A stretch of 64,000 nucleotides of DNA from Mucilaginibacter sp. (lineage in GTDB: Bacteria; Bacteroidota; Bacteroidia; Sphingobacteriales; Sphingobacteriaceae), in assembly GCF_025359345.1 (NCBI RefSeq), contig NZ_JANYGQ010000034.1, forward strand, positions 1 through 64,000. Direction: 5' to 3'. This document shows positions 8,741 through 17,753 of the stretch, in pieces (the stretch's first letter is position 1; the number at the start of each line of letters is the position of its first letter). Position numbers and translations under genes: made by a program. The notes under the pieces are model-generated. The model saw only the letters and a list, made by a program, of their open reading frames with translations, ran no database searches and was not told the DNA's origin.

Positions 8741-10576
8741 ATGTGTGGAATTGTAGGTTACATAGGCTTTAGGGATGCTTACCCTATTGTTATAAAAGGG
8801 CTTCACAGGCTTGAATACCGCGGATATGACAGCGCCGGGGTATCTCTATTTGATAAAGAATTAAAAGTATATAAAAAGGCCGGCAAAGTTAGCGACCTGG
8901 AAGATTTTGTAAAAGATGTTGACCTTGGCGGCACAATTGGCATGGGCCATACCCGTTGGGCTACGCATGGCGTACCAAGCGACCGGAACTCGCACCCGCA
9001 TGCTTCGGGTAATCGCAAGCTCACTATCATCCACAATGGCATCATCGAAAACTATGGTAACATTAAGGAAACTTTGTTGAGCAAGGGTCATGTGTTTACC
9101 AGCGATACGGATACCGAGGTATTGATACATCTTATAGAGGAGATACAGGACGTAACCGGGTTAGACTTGCAGGAATCTGTAAGGGTTGCCTTAAACAGGG
9201 TTGTAGGCGCCTATGCAATTGTAATAATGAGCGAAGACGACCCGGACCTGCTTATAGCAGCCCGCAAAGGCAGTCCGCTGGTAATTGGCGTTGGCAAAGG
9301 CGAGTATTTTGTAGCATCAGATGCTACACCTATTGTTGAATACACTAAAAACGTAATTTACCTTAACGACAACGAAATTGCCTACCTGCGCCGTGAGGAC
9401 CTGCTTATAAAGAATATTGACAATACTGTTCAAACACCTTACATACAGGAGCTTGACTTAAAACTGGACGCGCTTGAGAAAGGCGGCTTTGATCACTTTA
9501 TGCTCAAAGAGATATACGAGCAGCCCCGTTCAATACGCGATTGTATGCGCGGCCGTATCTATCCTGAAAAAGGCCTGGTTAAGCTGGGCGGGCTAAAGGA
9601 ATATACCGAAAAGCTAAAAAACATCGACCGTATTATCATCGTGGCATGCGGCACATCATGGCATGCCGGTTTGGTGGGTGAGTATTTGATTGAAGAATAT
9701 GCCCGTGTACCGGTTGAGGTTGAGTACGCTTCGGAATTCAGGTACCGTAACCCGATTATTACCGAAAAGGATTTGGTAATAGCCATCTCGCAATCGGGTG
9801 AAACTGCCGATACCATGGCTGCTATTGAATTGGCAAAAGAAAAAGGCGCTACTATTTTTGGTATCTGCAACGTAGTTGGTGCGTCCATCCCGCGTACTAC
9901 GCATGCCGGTGTTTATACACATGCCGGACCTGAAATCGGTGTTGCATCAACCAAAGCGTTCACTGCACAGGTAACCGTTTTAACACTGATTGCTTTTTAC
10001 ATAGCTCAACAACGTGGCACGATTAAAGAAAGCAAGCTTATTGAATACTTAACCGAGCTGGATGAGATACCTGAATTGGTTGAACAATGCTTACAGTTAA
10101 ACGACCATATAAAAGATATTGCCTGGGAGTTTAAAGACTCTACCAATTGCCTGTTCTTAGGCCGTGGCAGCTCGTTCCCGGTAGCGCTTGAAGGTGCCCT
10201 TAAGCTAAAGGAAATATCTTACATACACGCCGAAGGCTATCCTGCTGCCGAAATGAAGCACGGACCGATTGCCTTAATTGACAACGATATGCCGGTGGTA
10301 TTTATCGCAACTAAGGATTCGTCGTATGGCAAGGTAGTGAGTAATATACAGGAAGTAAAAGCCCGCAAAGGCCACGTTATTGCCATTGTAACCGAAGGTG
10401 ATACCGAAGTAAAGAGCATGGCCGATTACGTGATTGAAATACCGCAAACCGGCGAGGCATTTGTGCCGCTGCTGGCAACCATACCACTACAATTACTGGC
10501 CTACCACATTGCCGTAATGCGCGGCTGCAACGTCGACCAGCCAAGAAATTTGGCGAAATCGGTAACGGTGGAGTAG
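8741..10576 (+). CDS. glmS: Glutamine--fructose-6-phosphate aminotransferase (isomerizing)
   Basis: GlmS converts fructose-6-phosphate and glutamine to glucosamine-6-phosphate, the first step towards UDP-GlcNAc for peptidoglycan and lipid A; cytosolic. The 611 residues start MCGIVGYIG, so Cys2 is the N-terminal nucleophile of the glutaminase domain. GHTRWATHG and NGIIENY follow. Two SIS domains occupy about residues 290-600, with CGTSWHAG, SQSGETADT, GRGSSFPVALEGALKLKEISY, and the C-terminal DQPRNLAKSVTVE characteristic of the family. No glmS ribozyme-like leader is recognised. TATTTTTG at 8700-8707 is a possible -7 element. Confidence 0.97.
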   Translation: MCGIVGYIGFRDAYPIVIKGLHRLEYRGYDSAGVSLFDKELKVYKKAGKVSDLEDFVKDVDLGGTIGMGHTRWATHGVPSDRNSHPHASGNRKLTIIHNGIIENYGNIKETLLSKGHVFTSDTDTEVLIHLIEEIQDVTGLDLQESVRVALNRVVGAYAIVIMSEDDPDLLIAARKGSPLVIGVGKGEYFVASDATPIVEYTKNVIYLNDNEIAYLRREDLLIKNIDNTVQTPYIQELDLKLDALEKGGFDHFMLKEIYEQPRSIRDCMRGRIYPEKGLVKLGGLKEYTEKLKNIDRIIIVACGTSWHAGLVGEYLIEEYARVPVEVEYASEFRYRNPIITEKDLVIAISQSGETADTMAAIELAKEKGATIFGICNVVGASIPRTTHAGVYTHAGPEIGVASTKAFTAQVTVLTLIAFYIAQQRGTIKESKLIEYLTELDEIPELVEQCLQLNDHIKDIAWEFKDSTNCLFLGRGSSFPVALEGALKLKEISYIHAEGYPAAEMKHGPIALIDNDMPVVFIATKDSSYGKVVSNIQEVKARKGHVIAIVTEGDTEVKSMADYVIEIPQTGEAFVPLLATIPLQLLAYHIAVMRGCNVDQPRNLAKSVTVE

Positions 10577-10585
10577 TGAGGAGTT

Positions 10586-10722
10586 CAAAGTCTTGAGTCG
10601 AAAGTCCTGAGTCTGAATTCTGGTTACATCTAATAAATAAAGCCGGGGAGTCATTAGACCCATCCGGCTTTATTATTATACAGCCTAAGACTTTCGACTC
10701 CAGACTTTAGACTAAGGACTAA
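10586..10722. repeat. Paired AGTC / GACT heptad arrays around a terminator hairpin
   Basis: AGTC at 10589, 10596, 10603 and 10610 (degenerate at 10617) on the left, and GACT at 10689, 10696, 10703, 10710 and 10717 on the right, each in exact 7-bp phase and mutually inverted. The glmS and katA stop codons flank this structure. Confidence 0.85.
10636..10674. terminator. Terminator hairpin between convergent glmS and katA
   Basis: AATAAAGCCGG (10636-10646) pairs with CCGGCTTTATT (10664-10674). The stem is AT-rich at its base and can serve both converging genes. It is nested inside the AGTC/GACT heptad arrays. Confidence 0.75.
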
Positions 10723-10723
10723 T

Positions 10724-12223
10724 TCACATATGCGCCGCCATCGAACTCATTGCTGCGTCCATGTCAAGCTGCAGGCCTTTGGCTATGGCCATTCCCAGGC
10801 CAATATCAGCCCTGAACCAGTGGCAAAGCTGGCGGTTTACTATCAAATCCTTTTTAGGCCCGCCAATGCCTCCCATGGAGTTAACTATGTTGTTTATTAA
10901 ATCACGTTTGGCACTATCGTCCATCAGGCGGTATAGATTGCCCGGTTGCGTATAGTGGTCATTTTCGCCTTCTGCGTTGCGGTCGTACCAATCGGCTACG
11001 CCTGTCCCCAAATCCCATGATGGTTCTTTGTATGCTTCATCAGCAACAATGTCGTCAAAGCTGTTAGGGAAATAGTTTGGCGCCGAGCCCTGGTTACCAT
11101 CAACACGCATCTGGCCGTCGCGTTCATAATTATTTATGGCAAACGGGCAACGGTTTACGGGTATCTGCTCATAGTTGCCGCCCAAACGGTGCCTGTGGGC
11201 ATCAGGGTATGAAAGCAGGCGACCCTGCAGCATTTTATCTGGCGAGTAACCAATGCCATCAACTACGTGAGCCGGCGCAAATGCAGATTGCTCAACATGT
11301 GCGAAGTAATTATCCGGGTTTTTATTCAACTCAAGTACGCCAACATCAATCAGCGGAAAATCGCCGTGCGGCCACACTTTGGTAAGGTCAAAAGGGTTCC
11401 ATTGATAGGTTTTGGCCTGCTCTTCGGTCATAACCTGTATCTTCATATCCCACTGCGGAAAATTGCCGGCATCAATATTGGTTAGCAAGTCGTGCTGGGC
11501 AAAGTCGGGGTTTTTACCGCGCATTTCTCCCGCCTCAGCATCTGTAAAGTTTTTGATTCCCTGTTTGGTTTTAAAATGGAACTTTACCCAATGCCTTTCG
11601 TTATTGGCGTTAATCATGGAGAAGGTGTGACTGCCAAAGCCATCCATATGGCGGTAACCATAGGGTGTACCCCTATCGCTCATCAAAATAGTTACCTGGT
11701 GCAGGCTCTCCGGGTTCAACGACCAAAAATCCCACATCATGGTTGCGCTTTTACAATTGGTATATGGGTCGCGTTTTTGGGTATGGATAAAATCGCTGAA
11801 CTTTTTAGGGTCTTTCACAAAAAATACCGGGGTGTTATTGCCCACTAAATCCCAGTTGCCTTCTTCGGTATAAAATTTCAAGGCAAAGCCACGTGGGTCC
11901 CGTTCAGTATCGGCCGAACCCTTCTCGCCTCCGACGGTGCTGAAACGCAGGAAAGTCTTTGTTTCCTTGCCAATGAAGTTAAAAAGTTTGGCGCGGGTAT
12001 ATTTTGAAATATCATGAGTTACTGTAAAAGTACCATACGCGCCTGAACCTTTTGCGTGCACTACCCGTTCAGGAATACGCTCGCGGTTAAAGTGCGCCAT
12101 TTTTTCGTGCAGGATAAAATCCTGCAATAATATGGGGCCTCTTGGCCCAACACTCTGCGAATTCTCGTTCTCGTAGTAGGGTATGCCGGATGCCGTGGTG
12201 AGTTTCTTCTTGTTAGTTTCCAT
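10724..12223 (-). CDS. katA: Heme catalase (small-subunit type)
   Basis: Monofunctional catalase: dismutates H2O2 to water and oxygen; 499 residues, the small-subunit clade size. Visible are the distal-His motif RERIPERVVHAKGSGAYG, the distal Asn in GNNTPVFFVKDP, and the proximal heme-ligand Tyr motif RLLSYPDAHRHRLG. There is no C-terminal flavodoxin-like domain and no signal peptide. The gene is divergent from oxyR across 202 bp, the classical arrangement for peroxide control. Confidence 0.97.
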   Translation of the reverse strand: METNKKKLTTASGIPYYENENSQSVGPRGPILLQDFILHEKMAHFNRERIPERVVHAKGSGAYGTFTVTHDISKYTRAKLFNFIGKETKTFLRFSTVGGEKGSADTERDPRGFALKFYTEEGNWDLVGNNTPVFFVKDPKKFSDFIHTQKRDPYTNCKSATMMWDFWSLNPESLHQVTILMSDRGTPYGYRHMDGFGSHTFSMINANNERHWVKFHFKTKQGIKNFTDAEAGEMRGKNPDFAQHDLLTNIDAGNFPQWDMKIQVMTEEQAKTYQWNPFDLTKVWPHGDFPLIDVGVLELNKNPDNYFAHVEQSAFAPAHVVDGIGYSPDKMLQGRLLSYPDAHRHRLGGNYEQIPVNRCPFAINNYERDGQMRVDGNQGSAPNYFPNSFDDIVADEAYKEPSWDLGTGVADWYDRNAEGENDHYTQPGNLYRLMDDSAKRDLINNIVNSMGGIGGPKKDLIVNRQLCHWFRADIGLGMAIAKGLQLDMDAAMSSMAAHM

Positions 12224-12267
12224 AGTAGTTTAGTTTTATAACAATCAAACTTCATCATAATAATTCA

Positions 12268-12312
12268 ATAGAAAAAATCAATAATTACTATATTTGAATA
12301 GAGAAAATCTAT
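12268..12312. promoter_or_regulatory. Candidate OxyR sites between katA and oxyR
   Basis: ATAG-N7-CTAT at 12298-12312 is an exact OxyR-type half operator. ATAG-N7-CAAT at 12268-12282 has one mismatch. The two ATAGs are 30 bp apart, about three helical turns, instead of the 22 bp of the E. coli four-box operator. TATATTTG at 12289-12296 may be a -7 element for oxyR. Confidence 0.55.
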
Positions 12313-12320
12313 ATAGAGAG

Positions 12321-12414
12321 AAGCAAGAGTCAAGAAACCAAGAGTCAAGAACGGGAAGAGATACTTTGGCTCCATTTTCTATCTTGATTCTTGACATCTT
12401 GATTCTTGCATCTC
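12321..12414. repeat. CAAG / CTTG heptad arrays, inverted pair
   Basis: CAAG words occur at 12324, 12331, 12339 and 12346 (7, 8, 7 spacing), and inverted CTTGATT / CTTGCAT words at about 12383-12411. The pair lies just upstream of the oxyR start, so it would sit in the oxyR leader if transcription starts near 12300. Confidence 0.75.
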
Positions 12415-12425
12415 ATTTTTAAACC

Positions 12426-13361
12426 ATGACCATTACCCAACTTGAATACATAGTAGCTGTTGATACTTACCGGAGTTTTGTTGCAGCAGCCGATAAATGC
12501 TTTGTTACCCAGCCTACGCTTAGCATGCAGGTGCAAAAACTGGAAGACACACTTGGCGTAAAAATATTCGACCGCAGCAAGCAACCGGTAACGCCTACCG
12601 AGATCGGCATCGAAATTATAACACAGGCCCGGATTATGCTGTCGGAAAGCGAAAAGATAAAGGAGATAATTACCGACCGGCAAAAGGAACTGTCGGGCGA
12701 GCTAAAGGTTGGCATTATACCCACGATTGCCCCTTACATACTGCCAAAAATACTGCACGGCTTTATTGAAAAATACCCGCAGGTAAAACTGATAGTTTGG
12801 GAGCAAACAACCGAACAGATTATAGCGCAGCTGAAGCTGGGCGTTATTGATTGCGGCATACTATCAACCCCTCTGCACGAAAGCACGCTTACTGAAGTGC
12901 CTGTTTTTTACGAAAACTTTGTGGCCTACGTATCAAAAAACAGCAAGCTATCAAAAAAAAAAAACATTGTGCCCGACGATATTGATATGGAGGAGATTTG
13001 GATACTAAACGAGGGCCATTGCATGCGCGAACAGGTTTTAAATATTTGCCAGCGCCGCAAGGCTACCCAGGGCTTTAAACATTTTGAATACAACACGGGC
13101 AGCGTTGAAACCCTGAAACGTATGGTCGACCAAAACAATGGCGCCACCATTTTACCTGAACTCGCCCTTGCTGATCTTACCGACAAACAACTGGACAAGG
13201 TGCGCTACTTTAAAGCCCCCGAACCGGCCCGTGAAGTGAGCATAGTTATACAGCGTAATTTTTTAAAACGCCGCATGATAGAGGCACTAAAAAACGAAAT
13301 ACTGGAGTTTTTACCGAAGCGTATGAAGAGTAAAAAGAAGAAAGAGGTAATGGAGATATAG
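12426..13361 (+). CDS. oxyR: Peroxide-sensing LysR-type regulator OxyR
   Basis: 311 residues: an N-terminal LysR winged helix-turn-helix (MTITQLEYIVAVDTYRSF, then FVTQPTLSMQVQKLEDTLG), followed by a periplasmic-binding-protein-like sensor domain. The redox pair is visible in NEGHCMREQVLNIC: two Cys nine positions apart, as Cys199/Cys208 in E. coli OxyR (EGHC...C). Oxidation to a disulfide should activate katA. The divergent katA gene and the ATAG-N7-CTAT sites support this function. The Lys-rich tail (KRMKSKKKKEV) is low complexity. Confidence 0.93.
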   Translation: MTITQLEYIVAVDTYRSFVAAADKCFVTQPTLSMQVQKLEDTLGVKIFDRSKQPVTPTEIGIEIITQARIMLSESEKIKEIITDRQKELSGELKVGIIPTIAPYILPKILHGFIEKYPQVKLIVWEQTTEQIIAQLKLGVIDCGILSTPLHESTLTEVPVFYENFVAYVSKNSKLSKKKNIVPDDIDMEEIWILNEGHCMREQVLNICQRRKATQGFKHFEYNTGSVETLKRMVDQNNGATILPELALADLTDKQLDKVRYFKAPEPAREVSIVIQRNFLKRRMIEALKNEILEFLPKRMKSKKKKEVMEI

Positions 13362-13479
13362 AGGAGAGTACGAAAAGTCGGAAGTTAGTAAAGTCTGAAG
13401 ACGAAAAGCCGGTTTCCAAACAAATTTGATTATCGAACATTAATATATTATTCCGTAAATTAGCATAAAAGTACCGGCA

Positions 13480-14004
13480 ATGCATACCACAATACCTGCA
13501 ACAGCAATTGATATTTACAGGAGCCTGCCTGAAGGCACCAGGTGCGAGGTATTGTACAACCAGCTAATTATGACACCTGCACCTAATACGAGCCATCAAT
13601 TTTTATCATTTAAATTAGCCGGCCTAATTTTTAACTTCCTGGAAGAAACGGCTATAGGGGTGGCCTTGTCTGCACCGACAGACGTTTATTTAACAGAACA
13701 GCAATCGGTTGTACAACCAGACATTTTGGTAATATTGAATGAAAATAAAGGCATTATTTACGATGACGGGATTCATGGCGCTTCGGATATCGTTTTCGAA
13801 ATACTGTCGGGAAACCACATCCATGATACTGTGAAAAAGAAATCACTTTATGAAGATGCTGGCGTAAAAGAATATTTTATTATCGACCCATCCAATAAAA
13901 TGGTGATAATGTTCGCCCGGAACAACGACGGCAAGTTTGATATTATTTACGAATTAACAGGGAAAAGCACTTCGGGAATTTTGGCAACAAGTTTCGATTT
14001 GTAA
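13480..14004 (+). CDS. Uma2-family (DUF820) putative nuclease
   Basis: 174 residues of the Uma2 / DUF820 fold, related to PD-(D/E)XK nucleases. The family residues are visible: QPDILVI (Asp), IVFEILSG (Glu) and KKSLYEDAGVKEYFIIDP (Lys/Asp). Members are abundant in cyanobacteria and Bacteroidota; biological role unknown. It is a stand-alone gene with no partner nearby. A second, diverged member lies at 32729. Confidence 0.85.
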   Translation: MHTTIPATAIDIYRSLPEGTRCEVLYNQLIMTPAPNTSHQFLSFKLAGLIFNFLEETAIGVALSAPTDVYLTEQQSVVQPDILVILNENKGIIYDDGIHGASDIVFEILSGNHIHDTVKKKSLYEDAGVKEYFIIDPSNKMVIMFARNNDGKFDIIYELTGKSTSGILATSFDL

Positions 14005-14106
14005 TTATACACCCACCACACTAAGTTGGCTGTATCCGTCGGGGGTCAATAGCCTGCAAAGCGGCATTGGGGGAAAGAAAAGCACGAAATCACCCCATTC
14101 AAAAAA

Positions 14107-14141
14107 ATCCGAAATCGAACATCCGAATTCCGAAATCACTA
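14107..14141. repeat. ATCCGAA heptad array
   Basis: Seven-bp words ATCCGAA, ATCGAAC, ATCCGAA, TTCCGAA and ATCACTA run from 14107 in exact phase and end at the promoter-like TACCTTTG of the next gene. The same word family recurs at 47050. Confidence 0.75.
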
Positions 14142-14154
14142 CCTTTGCCCCATG
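14140..14154 (+). promoter_or_regulatory. TAnnTTTG element 4 nt before the start codon
   Basis: TACCTTTG (14140-14147), then CCCC, then ATG. If this is the -7 element, transcription starts at or next to the ATG and the mRNA is leaderless. No good -33 TTTG is seen at the expected distance. Confidence 0.5.
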
Positions 14155-14790
14155 GCTAATGTTCAATCTTTTGTAAACAACCCTTACCAGGAAAATACCT
14201 ATATTTTGTTTGATGAAACCGGCGAGTGTGTTATTATAGACCCGGGAATGGAAACTGCGAGTGAGCAAAATGCTGTGGTAAATTTTATCCGCAATAACAA
14301 CCTGAAGCCTGTTTTGCTGTTGAACACCCATTGCCACATAGACCATGTGCTGGGCAATAAATTTATCTTCGACCAATATGGCCTTAAGCCAAAATTTCAT
14401 GAGGGAGAACTACCATTGCTGGAGGCTGTATCAGCCTATGCGCCGTCAATGGGCATACGATATGAACTTTCACCTGTGCCGGACGAGTTTTTGCCCGAAA
14501 CAGGTAGCATAAGCTTTGGCAACACTACGCTGCATTTAATATTTGCCCCGGGTCATTCACCTGCGCATTTATGTTTTTATGACGAGGTTGGTAACCTGCT
14601 GATAGGCGGCGATGTGCTATTCAGGGGCAGCATAGGCCGCAGCGATTTACCCGGTGGCAACTTTAGCCAGCTGATTGATAATATCGAACAGAAATTATTC
14701 CGGCTGCCGGGCGATTGCGTTGTTTATCCTGGTCATGGCCCGGAAACTACCATAGAATATGAAAAGATGACCAACCCTTTTCTGAATTAA
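14152..14790 (+). CDS. MBL-fold metallo-hydrolase (glyoxalase II-like)
   Basis: 212 residues of the metallo-beta-lactamase fold. The metal ligands are in NTHCHIDHVLG (HxHxDH, near residue 60), APGHSPAHL, the bridging Asp in LIGGDVLFRGSIGRSDLPGG, and VYPGHGPETT. The GRSDLPGG loop is typical of YcbL/type-II-glyoxalase-like hydrolases, which cleave thioesters such as acyl-glutathione or other thiols. This bacterium appears to use bacillithiol (bshC at 47083), so a bacillithiol thioester is a possible substrate; that is inference. A long repeat-filled spacer follows. Confidence 0.9.
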   Translation: MANVQSFVNNPYQENTYILFDETGECVIIDPGMETASEQNAVVNFIRNNNLKPVLLLNTHCHIDHVLGNKFIFDQYGLKPKFHEGELPLLEAVSAYAPSMGIRYELSPVPDEFLPETGSISFGNTTLHLIFAPGHSPAHLCFYDEVGNLLIGGDVLFRGSIGRSDLPGGNFSQLIDNIEQKLFRLPGDCVVYPGHGPETTIEYEKMTNPFLN

Positions 14791-14797
14791 GCAATGG

Positions 14798-15591
14798 ACT
14801 GTATCACTGTACTGGTCAGTAGAGCAATACGGACGATACAAGACTAACCCTTTTCCGCTGCAATATAAAAATGAGACCTGCTGTATCGCTTGTATCGGTG
14901 TATTGAGCAAGGTGGTGATACAGAACACTTGCAAAGTAGTCTGAAATTAATGTACTGTATCGTCTGTATCGTGGTATTGGTCAATACAGTGATACAGAAC
15001 ACTTCTAAAGTCTCAAATTAATGTACTGTATCGCTTGTATCGTGGTATTGGTCAATACATTGATACAGAACACTAGCAAAGTAGTTGTCTCAAATTAAGT
15101 TATTGTATCGCCTGTATCAATGTATTGAGCAAGGCAGTGATACAGAACACTTGTAAAGTTGTCTCAAATTAAGTTATTGTATCGCCTGTATCGATGTATT
15201 GAATAATATAGTGATACAGAACAGTAGCAAATTAATTTATTAAGTATTTATATCTATAAAATAGATTGGCTTTGATAGTGGCATAGAATTCTCAAAACAA
15301 CTTTAAATAGAATATATTGAAATATAAATATAAAATAATAGTAAAGTGTATTGCTGTATCACCAAAGTGACCAGTACACCGATACAAGCGATACAAAACC
15401 TAACAACTTAAATCTACATAAGCTATAAATACAACTGACGTATCACTGTATCACTAAAGGGACCAATACACCGATACAAGCGATACAAAACCTTACAACT
15501 TAAATCAGTATAAGCTATAAATACAACTGACGTATCACTGTATCACCAAAGTGACCAGTACACCGATACAAGCGATACAAACTTTACCCGC
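14798..15591. repeat. GATACA repeat array with inverted halves
   Basis: The 891-bp gene-free region 14791-15681 is dominated by this array. Five direct units start with (C/T)TGTATCGnnTGTATC at 14881, 14955, 15026, 15103 and 15177 (spacing 74, 71, 77, 74). Each continues with a hairpin-like core (for example GTATTG-GT-CAATAC near 14974) and ends GTGATACAGAACA. After an AT-rich centre (15232-15345) come three units in opposite orientation ending CGATACAAGCGATACAA (near 15353, 15444 and 15535). A partial unit is at 14798-14843. Connecting sequence (AAAGT.GTCTCAAATTAA) is also conserved, so the unit is about 74 bp, not a short repeat with unique spacers. Confidence 0.9.
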
Positions 15592-15681
15592 CAGCCAACC
15601 GTTGCATAAATATTGCCAAAAAGCGATACCTTTAGGGCGTTTTAATGCATGTTTTAATCATTAATTCTACATTCTGCTAAT

Positions 15682-16908
15682 TTGAACACGTCCATCTACA
15701 TAGCCAAAAGGTATTTATTCTCGCGCAAAAAAATGCACGCTATCAATATCATTTCGGGCATATCAATGGTTGGGGTATTTATTGGCAGTGCCGCCCTGAT
15801 TATTATCCTGTCGGTGTTTAATGGTTTCGAAACAGTTATCCTATCGTTTTACAACAACTTTACGCCTGAATTGAAGATTGAGCCCAAACTTGGTAAATCA
15901 TTCAATCCTAATACTGCGTATTTTAACTCGCTAAAAAACGACAAAAAGGTATTCTCCTATATCGAGGTATTACAGGAAAAGGTATTGGTAAAGTATGATG
16001 GCCGCCCATTTATCGGCACCCTAAAAGGCGTGAGTGCACAGTTTATGAAAAAAGGCAAAATGGACAGCATTGTGCAAACAGGCTCGTTTACGCTTAAAAA
16101 AGATGGCATTAACTTCGCAGTGATAGGTTCAATGGTGCAAAATAGCCTGGGCATTAGCATACGCGACCAGTTTACCCCGATGGAAATATTCTCGCCAAAC
16201 CGCAGCGCAGGTATTGGTGCCAACCCGTTAGATGCGTTTACTGTGCGGCCCATCAACGCATCCGGCGTTTTTACGCTGGGCCAACAGTTTGACGACCTGG
16301 TGATAACCCCTATTGATTTTGCCCGCGATTTGCTGAATCAGCCGGTAAACGTTACCTCGCTTGAGTTGAATTTTAACAAAGGGACAAAGATTGCCGACGT
16401 GCAGGAAGCCATACAGGGTAAAATCGGCAAGGACTTTACCATCAGGAACCGCGCCCAACAGGACACCGAATTGTACAAAACGCTGAATTATGAGCGCTGG
16501 TTTATATTTATGATATTGGTATTTGTATTAATTATTGCAATATTTAATATCATAGGTTCGTTAACCATGCTGGTTATGGATAAACGTAAAGACATAGCCA
16601 TTTTAACCAGCCTTGGCGCAAATAAGCAGCTTATACAGGGCATCTTCTTTTTCGAGGGGATGATGATATCGATAATTGGCTGTTTGGCAGGTATTTTTTT
16701 CGGATTTGTATTTTGTATATTGCAGCAGCGTTTTGGTTTGGTAAAAATGGGCTCCACAAAATCAATGATAGATGCTTACCCGGTTACCCTAATGGCCGGC
16801 GATTTTATCCTTGTTTTTTTAACGGTGGGCATCATTGCGGTTATTGCTGCAGGCATAAGCGCGCGCTTAAGCATTAAAGGACTTAATGATATTAAACAGG
16901 ACTTGTAA
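15682..16908 (+). CDS. ABC transporter permease, LolC/LolE type
   Basis: 408 residues with the FtsX/LolCDE permease layout: one N-terminal membrane helix (IGSAALIIILSVFNGFE), a large periplasmic domain (about residues 50-270), and three C-terminal helices (FIFMILVFVLIIAIFNIIGSL; MMISIIGCLAGIFFGFVF; FILVFLTVGIIAVIAAGIS). The N-terminus IAKRYLFSRKK..INIISGIS is typical of lipoprotein-releasing permeases, which move mature lipoproteins from the inner membrane to the carrier LolA. No ATPase gene (lolD) is adjacent. The start is a TTG; no in-frame ATG precedes the conserved N-terminus. A small lipoprotein gene follows 9 nt later. Confidence 0.88.
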   Translation: MNTSIYIAKRYLFSRKKMHAINIISGISMVGVFIGSAALIIILSVFNGFETVILSFYNNFTPELKIEPKLGKSFNPNTAYFNSLKNDKKVFSYIEVLQEKVLVKYDGRPFIGTLKGVSAQFMKKGKMDSIVQTGSFTLKKDGINFAVIGSMVQNSLGISIRDQFTPMEIFSPNRSAGIGANPLDAFTVRPINASGVFTLGQQFDDLVITPIDFARDLLNQPVNVTSLELNFNKGTKIADVQEAIQGKIGKDFTIRNRAQQDTELYKTLNYERWFIFMILVFVLIIAIFNIIGSLTMLVMDKRKDIAILTSLGANKQLIQGIFFFEGMMISIIGCLAGIFFGFVFCILQQRFGLVKMGSTKSMIDAYPVTLMAGDFILVFLTVGIIAVIAAGISARLSIKGLNDIKQDL

Positions 16909-16917
16909 ATTTAGGGA

Positions 16918-17283
16918 ATGCATTTAAAGCGGATTAAAATTTTGGCGGGGCTGGTGATAATTGCGATATGCTCATGCAACGGCGGTGCCGATAAAACTCC
17001 ACATGTGGTTTTTAAAGGCTTATACAGCTTTGGCCCGGGCGTTAATTCGTTTAAAGATTGCGACAGTGGCCGGGAGTTTTGGGTTACCGACAGCACCAAG
17101 CAAATGGAGCTAAAGTACTCGCAGCTAAAATTCGAAAAGCCTTATGAGCCGGTTTATGTTGAAGTAGAGGGAGCAAAGATACACTCCAACAAAGAGGGCC
17201 TGAGCCTGGAATACGACAGCACCGTAGTGGTAAAAAAACTGATAAAGATAACGAAGGAAATCCCGGATGATATGTGTAAGTGA
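16918..17283 (+). CDS. Small lipoprotein of unknown function
   Basis: 121 residues with a clear lipoprotein signal: LKRIKILAGLVIIAICSC, then NGGADK after the Cys. The mature part has no motif that I recognise; the DSGREFWVTDSTKQMELKY segment suggests a small beta domain such as the NlpE/OB type (weak inference). It lies between the LolC/E-type permease (9-nt gap) and rbfA, probably in one transcript. Confidence 0.75.
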   Translation: MHLKRIKILAGLVIIAICSCNGGADKTPHVVFKGLYSFGPGVNSFKDCDSGREFWVTDSTKQMELKYSQLKFEKPYEPVYVEVEGAKIHSNKEGLSLEYDSTVVVKKLIKITKEIPDDMCK

Positions 17284-17376
17284 GGTGATTAGCGGTTGGA
17301 GATTAGAGATTAGTTAAACGCGGGATAGAATAGAATAAAATAATGATTGCTTAGGGCTTTCTGCTCAACAAAATAT

Positions 17377-17748
17377 ATGGAATCAAAACGTCAGCAAAAA
17401 TTTGCAGGAGTAATACAAGAGGACCTTGCCGCCATATTTCAGCGCGAGGGTATGGGCTATTTACCAAACACGCTTATCACCATAACCAAGGTAAGGGTAA
17501 CGCCTGATTTGGCTATTGCAAGGGTGTTTTTAAGCTTTTTTAAAAATGACAATGCACAACTGGCGCTGCATACCATCAAATCGCATGCATCCGAAATAAG
17601 GTACAAGCTGGGTGCACGTATAAAAGACCAGGTGCGTATAATACCCCAACTGGAGTTTTTTGTGGATGATACCGGCGAATACGTGGAGCGCATGGATAAG
17701 ATTTTTGATAAGATAAGCAAAGAAGACCGGCAACCCGAAACCGAATAA
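17377..17748 (+). CDS. rbfA: 30S ribosome-binding factor A
   Basis: RbfA binds the immature 30S subunit and assists 16S rRNA 5'-end maturation. 123 residues from ATG 17377 (MESKRQQKFAGVIQEDLAAI), with the KH-like fold segments ITITKVRVTPDLAIARVFLSF and VRIIPQLEFFVDDTGEYVERMDKI typical of the family. An in-frame TTG at 17347 would add ten residues without family support. The M23 peptidase gene starts 5 nt after the stop. Confidence 0.93.
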   Translation: MESKRQQKFAGVIQEDLAAIFQREGMGYLPNTLITITKVRVTPDLAIARVFLSFFKNDNAQLALHTIKSHASEIRYKLGARIKDQVRIIPQLEFFVDDTGEYVERMDKIFDKISKEDRQPETE

Positions 17749-17753
17749 TTGCG

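Noticed and set aside
11077..11848. Several long ORFs opposite katA
   Set aside because: They are shadows of the catalase gene on the other strand; the catalase motifs are complete.
13376..13412. AGTC-family heptad array after oxyR
   Set aside because: AGTC words are present but not in consistent 7-bp phase; too weak to list.
14798..15591. CRISPR array
   Set aside because: The sequence between core repeats is itself conserved, spacing varies (71-77 bp), units occur in both orientations, and no cas gene is present.
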